Below are positions 9,322-20,008 of a DNA stretch of 56,473 bases, piece after piece. The position numbers and the translations under genes were made by a program. The stretch is from Myrmaecium sp. VS I D KN 1. Its lineage: Eukaryota; Ascomycota; Dothideomycetes; Valsariales; Valsariaceae. The notes beneath the pieces are model-generated. The model searched no databases. It saw nothing but the letters and a program-made list of their open reading frames with translations, and had not been told where the DNA came from. Location: contig JADQAV010000071.1 in the NCBI GenBank assembly GCA_019775845.1, positions 1-56,473 of the forward strand. The letters are read 5' to 3'. The stretch's first letter is position 1. Every line of letters begins with the position of its first letter.

Positions 9322-12300
9322 GCTGGGATAAGAGTTTTGACGGTATAAGATTGCCATGCTTGCTCTTTAGGCTCGGCCTTCGTTTCCTTCCACCGAGTCT
9401 CTCAGGCTGGAATGCCTTGCAGGATGTCTGCATCCCTGAGGTTGCAAGTCCAGGCTTTGTTAAGAGCTCTAACCGTCCTCGTGTGTCTATCTATCCTTTC
9501 GTTTTCTCCTATCAGGATTCCTGCTACCCTCTGTAGGCAAGCAGATGAGCCGCCAGAGTATACGGGCTTACATGAGGCCCTCTCGATTACATCAGTCCGT
9601 CCAGAGAAAGGGAGATACAGAGGCGCCACGAGCAACCAACCTCCGCTGCTCCTGCAAAGCGGTACATGAAAGGGGGCAGACACACGCTCTACCTCCGACG
9701 TAGCGGCGGCGGGGCATGTCAATAGATTTTCACGTGCACGCCGTGAGCGGAGTGCAGATAGATGCGCGTGAAGTGGAGTGGAGCGGAGTCCGCATACAAT
9801 TGTAGGAGCAACCGTGACCCTACGTCATCGAATATAGAGAGGGCCCTCCCTTCCTCCCTTCCCCCATCCGTGACCGCAACAGCGCACGTTCGTTGCTTGT
9901 TGTATAGCAAGCATCCTCCGTGAGTGCACATCGTCATTTCCCCTCGAAGAAGGAAACAGGCCATATGACGGTGGTTGGTTCTTTCTTGCGCGTGGTGCGT
10001 GCGCTCTTCCTGTGTTGCGCGGGTTTTTAAGCTTGAAAATGTTATCGGTGCATTGGAAAGTGGGCGCAGTGGGTGGTGGTGGAGGATGGTGGTGGTGGTG
10101 GGGAGGGAAGAGCGAGGCGATAAAAGGAAAAAGGAGAGAAGAGGGGGTGTGCGGCGAGAGCCTTGCATTTCTGCCTTGTCCGGCCTTTTTTTCTCCGGTT
10201 TGTTCGGCTGGCTGGCTGCCAGGTGGGTGGCGAGACATCGATCAATCTCTCTGCGACTTCCGGCCTGCATGTTTCATCCTTCGAGAAACATGATTAAACG
10301 ACGCCGTCCCCCAATGTATCTCTTGTCGGATGGTCGCATCTCATCGTACAACCACTTGCTGCAGCTGGCCGGGCTCACAAGGAAAAGGGTTCACGTTCGC
10401 CTTATGGGTGAACGGCCTGCGCAGAAAAGCACGAGCAGGGGCCTTACAACTGCTTAGTAGCGTACCATGTTTCGGATCTCGATGCCACGAGAAGGGTACC
10501 GCAACATCCCCTTTCGGAGTGGAATCGGTTTGGTACGGGGCGGCATCGCTGTTGGATGGTATACCTTATCGCGCGCGGAGATATCATATTCAACGTACAT
10601 ATGGTTCCATATGAACGTCCCGGCGCGGATGTGAGATCATAGGACGTGCCGCAGGCGGGCGAGAGGCATTTTCCTTCGCGGACGGACGTTACCGTTGCTC
10701 GTTACCATCCATCAGCATCATCAGCATCATCGTCACATCTGTGCTTGTGCTTTTTTGCCCTCGTTGCTCCACTTCCACCACCGTCTCTCGATATTGGGAC
10801 CCGGCGGGTCTGCTCTCCCGCCAACCGGATTTCCTTTCGACGTTTCTGCCGTGGTGATCTGCAGCCTGTCGCACCATTGCTGGGAAGGTGGTCCCTGGTG
10901 CCGAGTGGGCCCCTGGATGCTGTCAGTGGCTTGATGCTTTGCTCTCTTCACTTCTTTCTGCGTGCAATCTTTTTTTCCCTTGCACATTCTTTAACCTTTG
11001 AGAAAATAATCTCCGGAGACCTTGTATGCATGGGTTGGAGATTTTTGATGAGAGAGGAGGGGCGATGAGGGGGAAATGAGAGTGGATTCGACTAAGTATT
11101 GCGTTGTGCCAGGAAGCGGTGGCGACGAAGTCGGCGGGAGGGATGAAAGGGGAATCAGGCGAAACAGCAGGCGGTGGTAAGTCCCGTATGGCGGTGCAGC
11201 CATGGTGGTGGCGGTTACCTGCCCCTCGCGGTCGTCTTCTGGTGCGCGCGGGTGCGACCAGTTCCAGTTGCTGTGGTTGGAGTTTGAAACCTGTTCTATG
11301 GCTTGCCGCAGCTATAAACATAGCATCATCAACCCTGAACATGGCGAATGAACGATCTGACGTGGACACCCTGTTAAGGTTAACTTTTGGATCAGAGGAT
11401 TCCAATCGCCAACCTCGATCTTCCCGTCGCTGGCGGGAGGGGAAGAGGCATGGAGAGTGCTCAGAGAAGCTGTGGAGTACACGCTCGGCCGCTGCAGCAG
11501 AACGCTGGTCGACCACCAGTCGTCGACCGGCCGTCATCAGCGCGGCCGAACAAAGGGGCAGCAACAGGGATGCGGAGGGTGGTGAGTGGTGAGTGCCAGG
11601 GGCGGAGGGAGGAGAGAGGCGGAGGGGAGGAAAGAAGGTATGCGCCGGGCCGGGGACCAGCAGCAGGCCGATGTCGATCAAGCATGGTCGTGCCGCCGCT
11701 ACCAGCCCGCTGGCGGCTGTCATTGGCATTCAGCGGGCGCCTGGTGTTGCACGGTCGGCCTCAGCTGGGGTCCCTACGCGTAACCCCCCCCTCCCTTCTC
11801 CCCATCGCCATAGCGCCCAAGCGCCCCCAGCGGTACCATCGCCCCCCCATCCCTTCCCCCCCCTTCTCCCCCCGTTTTCCCACCCAAGGCAGGCTCTCCT
11901 CCGTGAGCGCCCCGGCGCCAAATCCACTCTCTAACGTCCCCAAGCAATCAACCCGCGGAGAGGGTCTGGCGGGCGCAGGCGCTCATGGCGAACTGATCTT
12001 ATCCCAGCCCAGCGATGGCAACTGCGGGTCGTCGTCCAACACTAGAGAAAGGCGTCGTAATACTCTTGTGCCTCTTCGACGAGGATCTTCGCCCCTCACA
12101 ATGGGGACGATTGCACGATTGCAGCTCGTACAATAACTGCCGCCGTGCCATATCCAAACATCTTGTCTTTCTCTCTCGGTGTCTCCCTCCCTCTCCCCCA
12201 TACAGTCCCGCAGGTCTGCGACTGTTGTCCATTCACTTTCCGTCGCAGTCTCTCACACCATCGCTGCGCTCCTGCTCACTCTTCCCCATCTCTTACCGTC

Positions 12301-12343
12301 ACTCCCGCTTCTCTCGTTCTGTCTCTGCGTTGTTTGCTGTATC
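9322..12343. other. 3-kb gene-poor spacer upstream of the GT31 gene
   Basis: No gene is supported. The stretch has purine/pyrimidine strand asymmetry, with GGT/GTG-rich patches near 10070-10110 and GA-rich patches near 11590-11635 facing C-rich patches near 11780-11890. The last 200 bp before the GT31 ATG are CT-rich, as in fungal promoters and leaders. Open frames of 70-270 codons here are low-complexity, Pro/Arg/Ser-rich and overlap on both strands, so they are probably compositional. Confidence 0.45.
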
Positions 12344-13813
12344 ATGAAGGGCTTCGGTACGCAGTACAACATGCTGCTCTCACGTAATTCCAAAACGTCG
12401 ACGCTCAAGTTCGGTCTGCAATTATGTGTTTTCACCTCCGTCCTCTCCTTCGTTCTCCTCCACGTCTACCGGGTGGTGGACAGGCGAGACTACTTCCCCC
12501 ATCATCACTCGGGACCGCCGCCCTGCCGAATAGACTTCGAGACGTTAGACTCCCTCGACCTGACCGACAAGATCGAGTTCTCCCGCGTGGACGTGGATCT
12601 GAGCTTCAGCTCCCGGGCCCAGCATGTATCGGAGCTTGACTTTCACCTTCCGGCCTACCGCGAAGTGGACCTCCGAGATATCGAACCGGAGCACATGGGT
12701 CCGGAGGGTGGTGTGGAAGCTCGCGGTCACCGGCACGGCGATAGCCTCTGCGCGAACCGACTGCAGTTGACTCTGCCCAAGCTTCCTCCTCGGCCGGATG
12801 CCTCGCACATGATCTTCGGCGTGGCCACCACCGCTGAGCGTCTCGATAGCTCCCTCGACATCTTCAAGCACTGGGCTGCGCATACCGGCGCGACCATCGT
12901 CGTCATTCTCGAGCCCACGAACCCCGGCAACATCACCTACCTCCAAGCCAAGGCCGACCGCCTCGACATCAACCTCGTCCTCCATCAATCCGACATGGAC
13001 TGGAACGACCGCTACTTCGCGCTCACCAAGGCGCTCTGGGAGCAGCGCAACGAGCGGACCGAGTGGACCGTGCTCATCGACGACGACACCCTCTTCCCCA
13101 ACATCGCCGAGCTGGTCGACTACATGGCGGCGCACTTCGACGCGGGCCAGGAGCACTACGTCGGCGGGCTGACCGAGGACTTCTACCAGATGCAGAACAT
13201 GGGCTTCATGGCCTACGGCGGCGGCGGGGCCTTCATCTCGCTGCCCCTGATGAAGCAGATCGTCGCCCACTTCGACGAGTGCGACTCGCACAAGGGCTTC
13301 GGCGACCACCGCGTCGCGGGCTGCATCTACCGGCACACGGTCGCCAAGCTGGAAGCCGAGCCGCGCTTCCACCAGCTCGACATGCACGGCGACATGAGCG
13401 GCTTCTACGAGTCCGGCCGCCGCCAGCCGCTCTCCATCCACCACTGGAAGTCCTGGCACCAGGCCGACGTCGGCCTCATGCTCGAGTCCGGCGAGGTGAC
13501 GGGCTACGAGAACCTGCTCCGCCGCTGGCGCCTCCGCGACGGCTGGTACCTCGTCAACGGCTTCAGCGTCGTCAAGTACTCCCAGGACCTCCCCGAGGGC
13601 GACATCACCCTCGAGCAGACCTGGATGGAGCGCGGCGACTACCGCCACTCCATGGACCCCCTCCGGCCCCCGGACCAGGGCAAGCAGAGCTTGCGCCTCG
13701 AGGAGGTCGTGCACGAGGACGAGGGCCGTCGGGTGCGTCAGTTCTACGTCCAGCGCGGTGGCGGGATCGAGGGGCGTGACAAGGTGCTGGAGATTGTCTG
13801 GCAGCGGACGTAA
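12344..13813 (+). CDS. Glycosyltransferase family 31 (DUF604-type), type II membrane protein
   Basis: An intronless frame of 489 residues starts at ATG 12344; longer in-frame extensions begin only at non-ATG codons in a CT-rich leader. A single membrane anchor at about residues 23-42 follows a short cytosolic tail, the usual Golgi type II layout. The lumenal domain has the Fringe/GT31 pattern: GVATTAERL, then LIDDDTLF with the metal-binding DDD (D246-D248), GGLTEDFYQMQNMGFMAYGG and a GFGDHRVAGCIYRH block. HHWKSWH follows. This matches fungal DUF604/beta-1,3-glycosyltransferase-like proteins, which probably add a sugar to N- or O-glycans or the wall matrix in the Golgi. The exact donor and acceptor cannot be told. 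The gene stands alone between two long spacers. Confidence 0.85.
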   Translation: MKGFGTQYNMLLSRNSKTSTLKFGLQLCVFTSVLSFVLLHVYRVVDRRDYFPHHHSGPPPCRIDFETLDSLDLTDKIEFSRVDVDLSFSSRAQHVSELDFHLPAYREVDLRDIEPEHMGPEGGVEARGHRHGDSLCANRLQLTLPKLPPRPDASHMIFGVATTAERLDSSLDIFKHWAAHTGATIVVILEPTNPGNITYLQAKADRLDINLVLHQSDMDWNDRYFALTKALWEQRNERTEWTVLIDDDTLFPNIAELVDYMAAHFDAGQEHYVGGLTEDFYQMQNMGFMAYGGGGAFISLPLMKQIVAHFDECDSHKGFGDHRVAGCIYRHTVAKLEAEPRFHQLDMHGDMSGFYESGRRQPLSIHHWKSWHQADVGLMLESGEVTGYENLLRRWRLRDGWYLVNGFSVVKYSQDLPEGDITLEQTWMERGDYRHSMDPLRPPDQGKQSLRLEEVVHEDEGRRVRQFYVQRGGGIEGRDKVLEIVWQRT

Positions 13814-15086
13814 GAGGGGGATGTTTTCTGCTGTTCCCTATACGCTTTCGTCTGATCTGCTTGTTACTTCTTGCCATCTTCTCTTTTTCCTTGTTTCTCT
13901 CTTGGCATCGACGATTCCCTTTCCTTCTTCGCGGATCTTGGCTCGCTTCGATGTTCTTCTCCATTTTGCATTGTCGGGGGTCGGGGAGAATTCCGGGTGT
14001 AGGGTCTTTTGCAGATGGTGCTCCTGGGCGTTTTCCTTTTTTTCCCTGCATGAAGCATGCTCACACATTTCTCTTTTCCATTTCTTTTCTTTCTGTCACA
14101 TGTACACTATTATATCCCTTGGAGAGGAGTTTGAAGGCGAAAGACGAGATTACCCCGGTGGATGGGGCCTTCTGGAGTTCTTTCTAGCTACTGTCGAAGA
14201 ATAGATACCGAAATCTGCCATTGCCACGCTCTTGTTACGCTATAACGCGTATATCTTGCCTGCCTGCTTTCGCTTCTTGAGATCCATAGTTGGGAACTGT
14301 ATGAGGGTGATCATTCCCGTGGTCAATCTATGTACCGCGGACCTTTACTTCAAAGGTTTGCAACCGGAGAGGTTGGAAAGTGAGACATGTTGTGGTGGCC
14401 ATAGATTGGGCAAATGACAGAGGCGTCCATGCAGTTCGTCACATCCATCTCGTCACAAGCAGTTACCCGAACTCATGTGCATGGCCGCACTGGACCACGC
14501 TGTGGTTCCCGTTCCCTTTCATGAAATAGCAGAGGTAGAGTCTGACTGCAAGGCGTAATCCAATAACAGAATTCCCACAGCGCTCGCCGCTTGCAGGTTC
14601 CCGAGACGTGGCTGATGAGTCTAGTATATTTGCATCATCAAGTCATTTCCCGGAGGGAATGTATAAATAATAACCAACAGCCATCCAGTACCTTTCACCC
14701 ACCTGTCTATGCCCTTCGAGTCTCGCTGCCTTACTTCGCAGCAGCTCAGACACCCGCAACCGATCCGTGCTAGGCGGCGAACTTAGTAATGATCATACAT
14801 TCCATCATCTCCCATCTCTGACGGTGAGATACCTCTCAGACGGACAAACTGTATATTAGGGTTCCCTGAGGGAAAAGGGCAGACTTCCGATCGTACGCAC
14901 ATACTATCGTCGTTCTGAGAGTAACAGTAAAATTGGTATGGCAAGTCTGCCAGCCACCCACTTAACTGGGAGGGCTCTGTCCTCAACCCGTTTCTGAGTT
15001 GACGGGCACCATACACTGGTAAAGGGTCGAGTAATACTATCTGTGCCGTTCGTTAAGGGAGAACATAAGACATTTAGGGGTATAGT
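13814..15086. other. Convergent spacer, AT-richer
   Basis: This is the 3' flank of the GT31 gene and further non-coding sequence. A stretch of about 77 codons without stops exists on the minus strand at 14783-15016 but has no ATG at its head and no recognisable similarity. The string CACCCACTTAACT near 14955-14967 also occurs in the 5S gene, but the surrounding sequence does not fit 5S rRNA. Confidence 0.4.
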
Positions 15087-15775
15087 ATGCTCATCGCTCG
15101 CTCGTCGCTCGTCGCTCGCCCGCTCGCTTACCGGCCCTCTTATCGCTTATACGCCCGCTCGCCCGCCCGCTTATCACCCGCCCGCTCATCGCCCGCTCCC
15201 GCTTATCGCCCACTCCCGCTCATCGCCCGCTCCCGCCCGTCGCCTGCTCACCCGCCTGTTCACCCGCCTGCTCACCCGCCTACTTACCCGCCCGCTTGTT
15301 ACTCGCCTATCGCTCGCTCGTCGCTCGCTTCGTCAGCTAAGTACTTTAGTATATACTTACCCTCTCGCTCGCTCGCCGCCCGCTTGCTTATTACCTACCC
15401 GCTCGCTTACCCGTCGCTCGCTTAGGTACTTACTCGCTTACCCTACTCGCCAGCCTATTACCCGCCTATCGCCCGCCTATCGCCTACCCGTTACCCGCCT
15501 TTCGCCCGCCCGTAACCCGCCCTCCGCTCGCCTAAGTACTTATTCACCCGCTCGTCGCCCGCTCGCTCTCCCGCCTGCTTATAGCCTGCCCACCCGCTTA
15601 TCGCTTATTACTTATTACTCGTCGCTTATCGCTTATTACTCGTCTCTCGTCTCTCGTCGCCTATCGCTCGTCGCTCGTCGCCTGCTTATCGCTCGCCCGC
15701 CTATCGCTCACCCGCTCTACCCGCTCGTCGCTCGCTCGTCGCTCGCCTGCCTGTTTGTATTACCCGCCCGCTCGA
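15087..15775. repeat. Degenerate C/T-rich tetramer array
   Basis: About 690 bp are built almost entirely from variants of CGCT, CGCC, CGT, TTAT, CACC and CCTG words, such as CGCTCGCTCGTCGCTCG and CACCCGCCTGCTCACCCGCC. The plus strand is overwhelmingly pyrimidine with G mostly after C. The pattern is a period-4 (CYCG)n satellite disturbed by C/T changes and occasional 3-nt units. Because it contains almost no stop codons it reads open in some frames, but the head codon is not ATG and the product is Arg/Leu/Ser/Pro low complexity. Three palindromic TAAGTACTTA-like islands interrupt it (near 15338, 15423 and 15533). Confidence 0.85.
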
Positions 15776-16228
15776 GAGGAAGTAATTTATCACGTCGGCG
15801 GCGGGACTGTGAAAGGCTGCTATGCTGTACTGTCAGGCCTCGCGCTCTCGCACCCTTGGTTCTCCCTTCCACGCGAGTCTTGGGGTATGCGGTCGCTTTC
15901 ACGGTGTCGTGTGTGGTATTCTGCTGCGTTTGAAGCACGGTAGGTGGGTTCATCTAGCCTTCGGCTCAAGCATACTTCGACAAGCCTGTAAACTGTACTG
16001 CTTTCACGCGGAAGTCCGTCTCGAATCTTGCGTGAATTAGCGAACGTTTATAATTTCCTTAAGACTACATACTGTATTCGAACCACCTTCTGTTTCTGAG
16101 CGAGTGAGGAATCTTCTCATTGTTAACCCGTTAACCTTCTGTGCCGCTCTAGTATTGGTGCTCGTCTATGATAGTAGAGTCGTTATAGCAAACTTGAACG
16201 TTCCCGACGTTTACAGAGCATGTATTCT
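15776..16228. other. Spacer between the C/T-rich array and the SDR gene
   Basis: Unique-looking sequence with no recognised feature; it forms the 3' flank of the minus-strand SDR gene. Confidence 0.4.
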
Positions 16229-17205
16229 TCACCTCCATTTTCCTTCTTTGTAAGGATCATGCACCAAACCGGGCAAAGCATCCTTCACCACCTTCTCCGC
16301 CGCCTCCACCAGCTTCTTCTCCACCTCAGCAAACCTGCCTCGCACCGAGTACAGCGTCTCGCCATCGCGCTTTCCATCCGCCATCAGCAAGGCCACGCTC
16401 CTCGCCACGGCATCAGCTGGCTGCGCAGCCTCTCCCAGCAGCTTCAGTAAGCTCTCCGGAAGCAGCGCCGATGTAGTCCACGACGGTGCGATCAGGTTCA
16501 GACGCACGGCGGTCTTGAGCGGGGTGCCCAGCAGGTGCGCTCGCATCCCGCGGAACCAACCAAGGAGGCTGTACTTGGAGGCGGTGTAGTCCGGGTACTC
16601 AAAGTTCAGGAAAGCGGACGAGGAGCATCCGAGGACGATGCTGGGAGTGATGGTTGAGGTTGAAACGGCTGGGGGGTTGCGCTGCAAGTAATGGAGCGCG
16701 AGCGTGGCGGTGTTGATGGCACCGTGAAGATTAACGGAGAGGGTCGTTTGGGATGGCTCGAGAGGTTCTCCCGTCTCGGTCACTGGAAGAGGGTGGTAGA
16801 GAGCGTGGCTTCTGATGCCTGTGGGTGAGTAAGCTTACTGATTACCCTCAATCGCTTTGGAGACGCTGTACGGACCAGCGTTGCAAAAGACATGGTTGAT
16901 TCGGTTGTGCTGTGAGAGCGCGGTCTCGAAGAGGTCCATCAGATCGCTCCAATTCGTAACATCGGTTTTGACGTAGGTCAGGTTTGGATGAGAAGCTTCA
17001 GGCGCGCTGATGTCACCGCTGACGACCAAGGCGCCGAGCGAGAGAAGGAGATTGACGGTTGCGAGACCGATACCAGAGGAGCCACCTGTATTTTCGTCAG
17101 CTTTGTGAACGGCAAAACTGAACTGACTCTCAACGCACCAGTGACGATGACCACCTCGCCCCTGAGCCTTTCGAGGTCCTGGTGCAAGATGGTGAGCTCC
17201 GCCAT
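16229..17205 (-). CDS. Short-chain dehydrogenase/reductase (classical SDR)
   Basis: Three exons on the minus strand, 17139-17205, 16846-17085 and 16229-16818, join in phase to 298 residues. The start is the ATG at 17205 ([10 protein letters not shown]); codons upstream in frame are not ATG. The Rossmann motif TGGSSGIG spans residues 22-29 and is split by intron 1. NAG is at 91-93, the catalytic pair is Y180 and K184 in YTASK, and serines at 168-170 supply the active-site Ser. D47 after the second strand (VVSGD) suggests NAD(H) over NADP(H). The family oxidises or reduces alcohol/ketone groups in many pathways; the substrate is unknown. The C-terminus (about 250-298) is charged and helical. 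It lies next to an MFS-like remnant and an MDR reductase, an arrangement seen in small metabolite clusters. Confidence 0.88.
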
Positions 17206-18466
17206 CGTTGCAAGTGGAACCAGCAATTTGCCAGTTGTGTGAGATGTCTGCGGCGAAAGAACTGGACTCAGAGCAGAAAGAGAGGTCGATATATATATGA
17301 GTAGCCGGCCATCAAGGTACCAGGTGTCTTAAGTTCTGCAATGCAATTTTCACCTGTCTTCATTAGCGTGTAAGTGAGTGTTAAAACCGAATATAATTGT
17401 TGACAGCTTTGCATCAGGAAACAGCCGTAACTCACAGTGTGCCCCATGGTCAAGGCCCGACAAATTGAGAAAACCTCATTATCTCAGTCACCACTTCACT
17501 GTTCAGGTATCCTTCCATACGAAGACTACCCAGTCTTTTTCTCGGCGGCATCTACCGACCAACCAAACGTCCCAACATTCACAGCTGCTCTTCCATCCGC
17601 TTCGCACTCTTACTCGTGGCAGTATTTCAACCTCTGAGCCAGCCATCAAGCTCCAGCACTCGTCACTCGAGCAGTTGCAACCTGCTCATCGGACGCAGAC
17701 GTTCGGCTTGTTGACTGACGCGCCTTCAGCAGCTGTAAAGCGCGTCACAGATCAGCATTCTTGATCTAACTTCGTCGGTCCCGTAGTCGTTGTCGTGTAG
17801 CGATCGTCTCAAGTGCTTTTAACGGATCAGAGCGGACGGATCAGAATTGGGACCGGCGGCGCTGCAGGAAGACCAAGCGGAGGCCATAAGTAATGGTGCG
17901 TCCAGCGTTGATGTCGGGGACATAGTCGGCAAGAGCGTGCTGGATCCTGTTTTCAAACAGGAGAGCACATAAGTCCGTGTAGATCTCTCAAGGTGCCTGG
18001 CAGTAAAAGTCATCGAACGATCAGGTAGGTCAGGGAATTAAGAGACAAGAACCATCTGCCACGGATGTGCAAGGCTCGAAGCGAGTGACAGAAAACCCAT
18101 GATTACTAGGTTCGAGTTGCCATACATATAGCACGGTAGCGTCATTTCAGCGGATGATAACAGTTAGGCTCGTAAGAATGGTGACATTTTAGGAATGGAT
18201 AAAGGTTCAGCTGTTTATAAGGCGCTACAAGCGTAGAGTTCGCCCCGTCTCCAAGGCCTGGAACTGGTCTTGACCGGAAGCATTACCCCTCCTAAAGCAC
18301 ATTAGCGACGAAGGATTTCTTGATCATTCGTCCGTCGCTGCTCTGCAGAGTTGTAAGCCATATAACAGACTGTCAGGGGAACACGGAGATACAGAACACG
18401 ACGAAATCAGCAACTACCATACCCCGGCGTTAATTGACATACCGGCAGACATCTCTGGAAAAATAC
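17206..18466. other. SDR-MDR spacer, AT-richer, holding a gene remnant
   Basis: Contains the SDR promoter, the MFS-like fragment annotated at 17825-17987 and the 3' flank of the MDR gene. Apart from that fragment, translations of both strands show no recognisable domain. Confidence 0.4.
17825..17987 (-). pseudogene. Fragment resembling the C-terminal part of an MFS drug-efflux transporter
   Basis: On the minus strand one frame reads EIYTDLCALLFENRIQHALA and then DYVPDINAGRTITYGLRLVF. This resembles the loop after the last repeats of fungal 14-helix MFS pumps (TOXA/DHA2 type), which typically carry an F-Q-N-R-L...Y-A-P-x-I/V...GAT-x-LR pattern. The frame is bounded by a stop at 17988-17990 and appears to shift after about 17862; only about 50 codons remain and no ATG or further transporter sequence is found up to the MDR gene. 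It is best read as a relic. The similarity is judged by eye only, so a chance match remains possible. Confidence 0.3.
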
Positions 18467-19622
18467 CTAGATCGGATACACCAACTTGCATCCGCTCACT
18501 TTACCCTCCTTCATCTCCTGCAAGCCTTCCGGGATTTTCTCCAAACCACCCTCCTTCACCTTGATCGGATGCGACCGAATCTTCTTCTCATCCAACAGCT
18601 GCTGGGCGATTTCCCAAAATTTCGCGGCAAAGACACGATCTTCGGGCTTCGCGGGCATCTTCTCGCCGCCGCCAAAAGAGGGGAACGGCTCGCCAAACGC
18701 GGTGTACCCGAGCGTCCAGCCAGAGACGACATCACTTCGAGGGAACTCTTTGACTGGGAGCAGGGCGGAGTACTTCCCGCCCTTGGAACCGATGGCGTCG
18801 GCGCAGATCTGCGTAGAGGAGTGCTCCGCAATGGTGTCGAAGGCCAGGGTAATCTGGTCGTTGGTCGCCTTCCGGATCTCGGCGCCAACGTTGGGAGCGT
18901 TGTAGTCGAAGACCTGGTCCGCACCGAAGCTGCGGCAGAGGTCGAAGTTGCGAGGGGAGCAGGTGGTGACTACTTCCGCGCCAGCTCTGGGTAGGATGGT
19001 CAGCAGGATCCCAACGCCACTTTTCGGCCGTCTTCCAGAACTTACAATTTAACATACTGGATGGCCATCGTCCCCATCGCAGAACTACCCCCGTAGATGA
19101 AGACGGTAGTCTTCTCGGACACCTTCTGTGGAGGTAGCGGCAGCCCAAGAGCCTGGAAGAGGCCTTGGCCGATGGTAGTGATTGCGATTCCAAGGGTAGA
19201 CGCCTCTTCGAAAGACATATGGCTGGGAATCTTCAATGCCACATGAGCTTTGGCGCTCACCACTTCGGTGTGCGCGCCGTCATCGTCGTTATAGGAGCTG
19301 ACTGGGGTTGCGGTTAGTGTCTCTTGGGACACCGGTATACGGAAGAGCTCGAGAGCTCACCCCCATGGCTCATGCCGGCGACCCGGTCGCCCACCTGAAA
19401 CTTTTTGACATCTTTTCCGACTTGCTCAACGATGCCCGCGTAGTCGCAGCCAACGATATGACCGACGGTGGGAAGCAGATGGACATGCTTCCAGTCGGTG
19501 GGATTCAAAGCAACAGCCTTGGTACGGACAATGATGCGATCATCCTCGAGCCGTGGGAAAGGAACATCGGCGACCTCAGCCTGGCCTTGAGCTTTGACGA
19601 TGAGCGCTTTTCGAGTAGCCAT
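18467..19622 (-). CDS. Medium-chain dehydrogenase/enoyl reductase-like (ToxD-like MDR)
   Basis: Three exons on the minus strand, 19361-19622, 19046-19301 and 18467-18986, join in phase to 345 residues. Introns use GTGAGC/CAG with CTAAC, and GTAAGT/CAG with CTGAC. The product starts MATRKALIV and has the GroES-like N-terminal fold with VALNPTDWKHV, GCDYAGIVEQVG and GDRVAGM. The nucleotide-binding part contains VFIYGGSSAMGTMAIQYVKL, and the C-terminus WTLGYTAFGEPFPSFGGG. The catalytic-zinc ligands of true alcohol dehydrogenases are not evident. This matches the fungal group annotated as zinc-binding dehydrogenase or ToxD-like trans-acting enoyl reductase, which reduces C=C or C=O bonds with NADPH. 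No polyketide synthase lies in the window, so a stand-alone detoxifying reductase is as likely as a biosynthetic enzyme. Confidence 0.87.
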
Positions 19623-20008
19623 GTTGTAATGTAATATCTGGTCGGTATGATAGCCTGCGAAGTTTGATTGCAGGCAGCGCAGGGGTGATAGGGTTGTCTG
19701 CGTGCCTTTAAAGTCACCGACACGCAAGCCGGGTTGCTGCGGAGTCTACAGGTGGATTAATAATGATTCTTCACTTGATGCATAGCACTAACGCAGACAG
19801 GACAATCATCAAGCCGGATTGCGTTCGAGTTTCAGAGCCCCGCACGCGGGAGCCGGAAGGAAGACTTTCCCCGCATGAGATGTGCTGATAAATCTTACGA
19901 TATAGGATGCGAGCACTATACATATGTCGATTTTCAACGAGGGTGAATTTATCATATGAGGTTGATGTCGGAGGGATTCAGTAGCGCTTCCCCGGTGCCA
20001 GCATTGTC
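19623..20008. other. MDR promoter and lipid-phosphatase 3' flank
   Basis: Short spacer between two minus-strand genes. It is AT-rich near 19890-19960. No separate feature is recognised. Confidence 0.4.

Noticed and set aside
10923-11729. A 268-codon minus-strand frame with an ATG
   Set aside because: Pro/Arg/Ser-rich with no recognisable domain, overlapped by equally long frames on the other strand; best explained by strand composition.
12179-12343. 55-residue N-terminal extension of the GT31 protein
   Set aside because: It starts at GTG within a CT-rich leader; the ATG at 12344 gives a normal type II membrane topology.
14940-15012. Possible 5S rRNA relic (CACCCACTTAACT shared with the 5S gene)
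   Set aside because: Only 13 bases match; neither the ends nor the other conserved 5S blocks are present.
14783-15016. A 77-codon stop-free minus-strand stretch with protein-like composition
   Set aside because: No ATG and no clear splice partner could be joined in phase; kept only as part of the spacer description.
15043-15933. A 296-codon open frame through the C/T-rich array
   Set aside because: It begins at a non-ATG codon, is made of Leu/Arg/Ser/Pro low complexity and is open only because the array lacks stop triplets.
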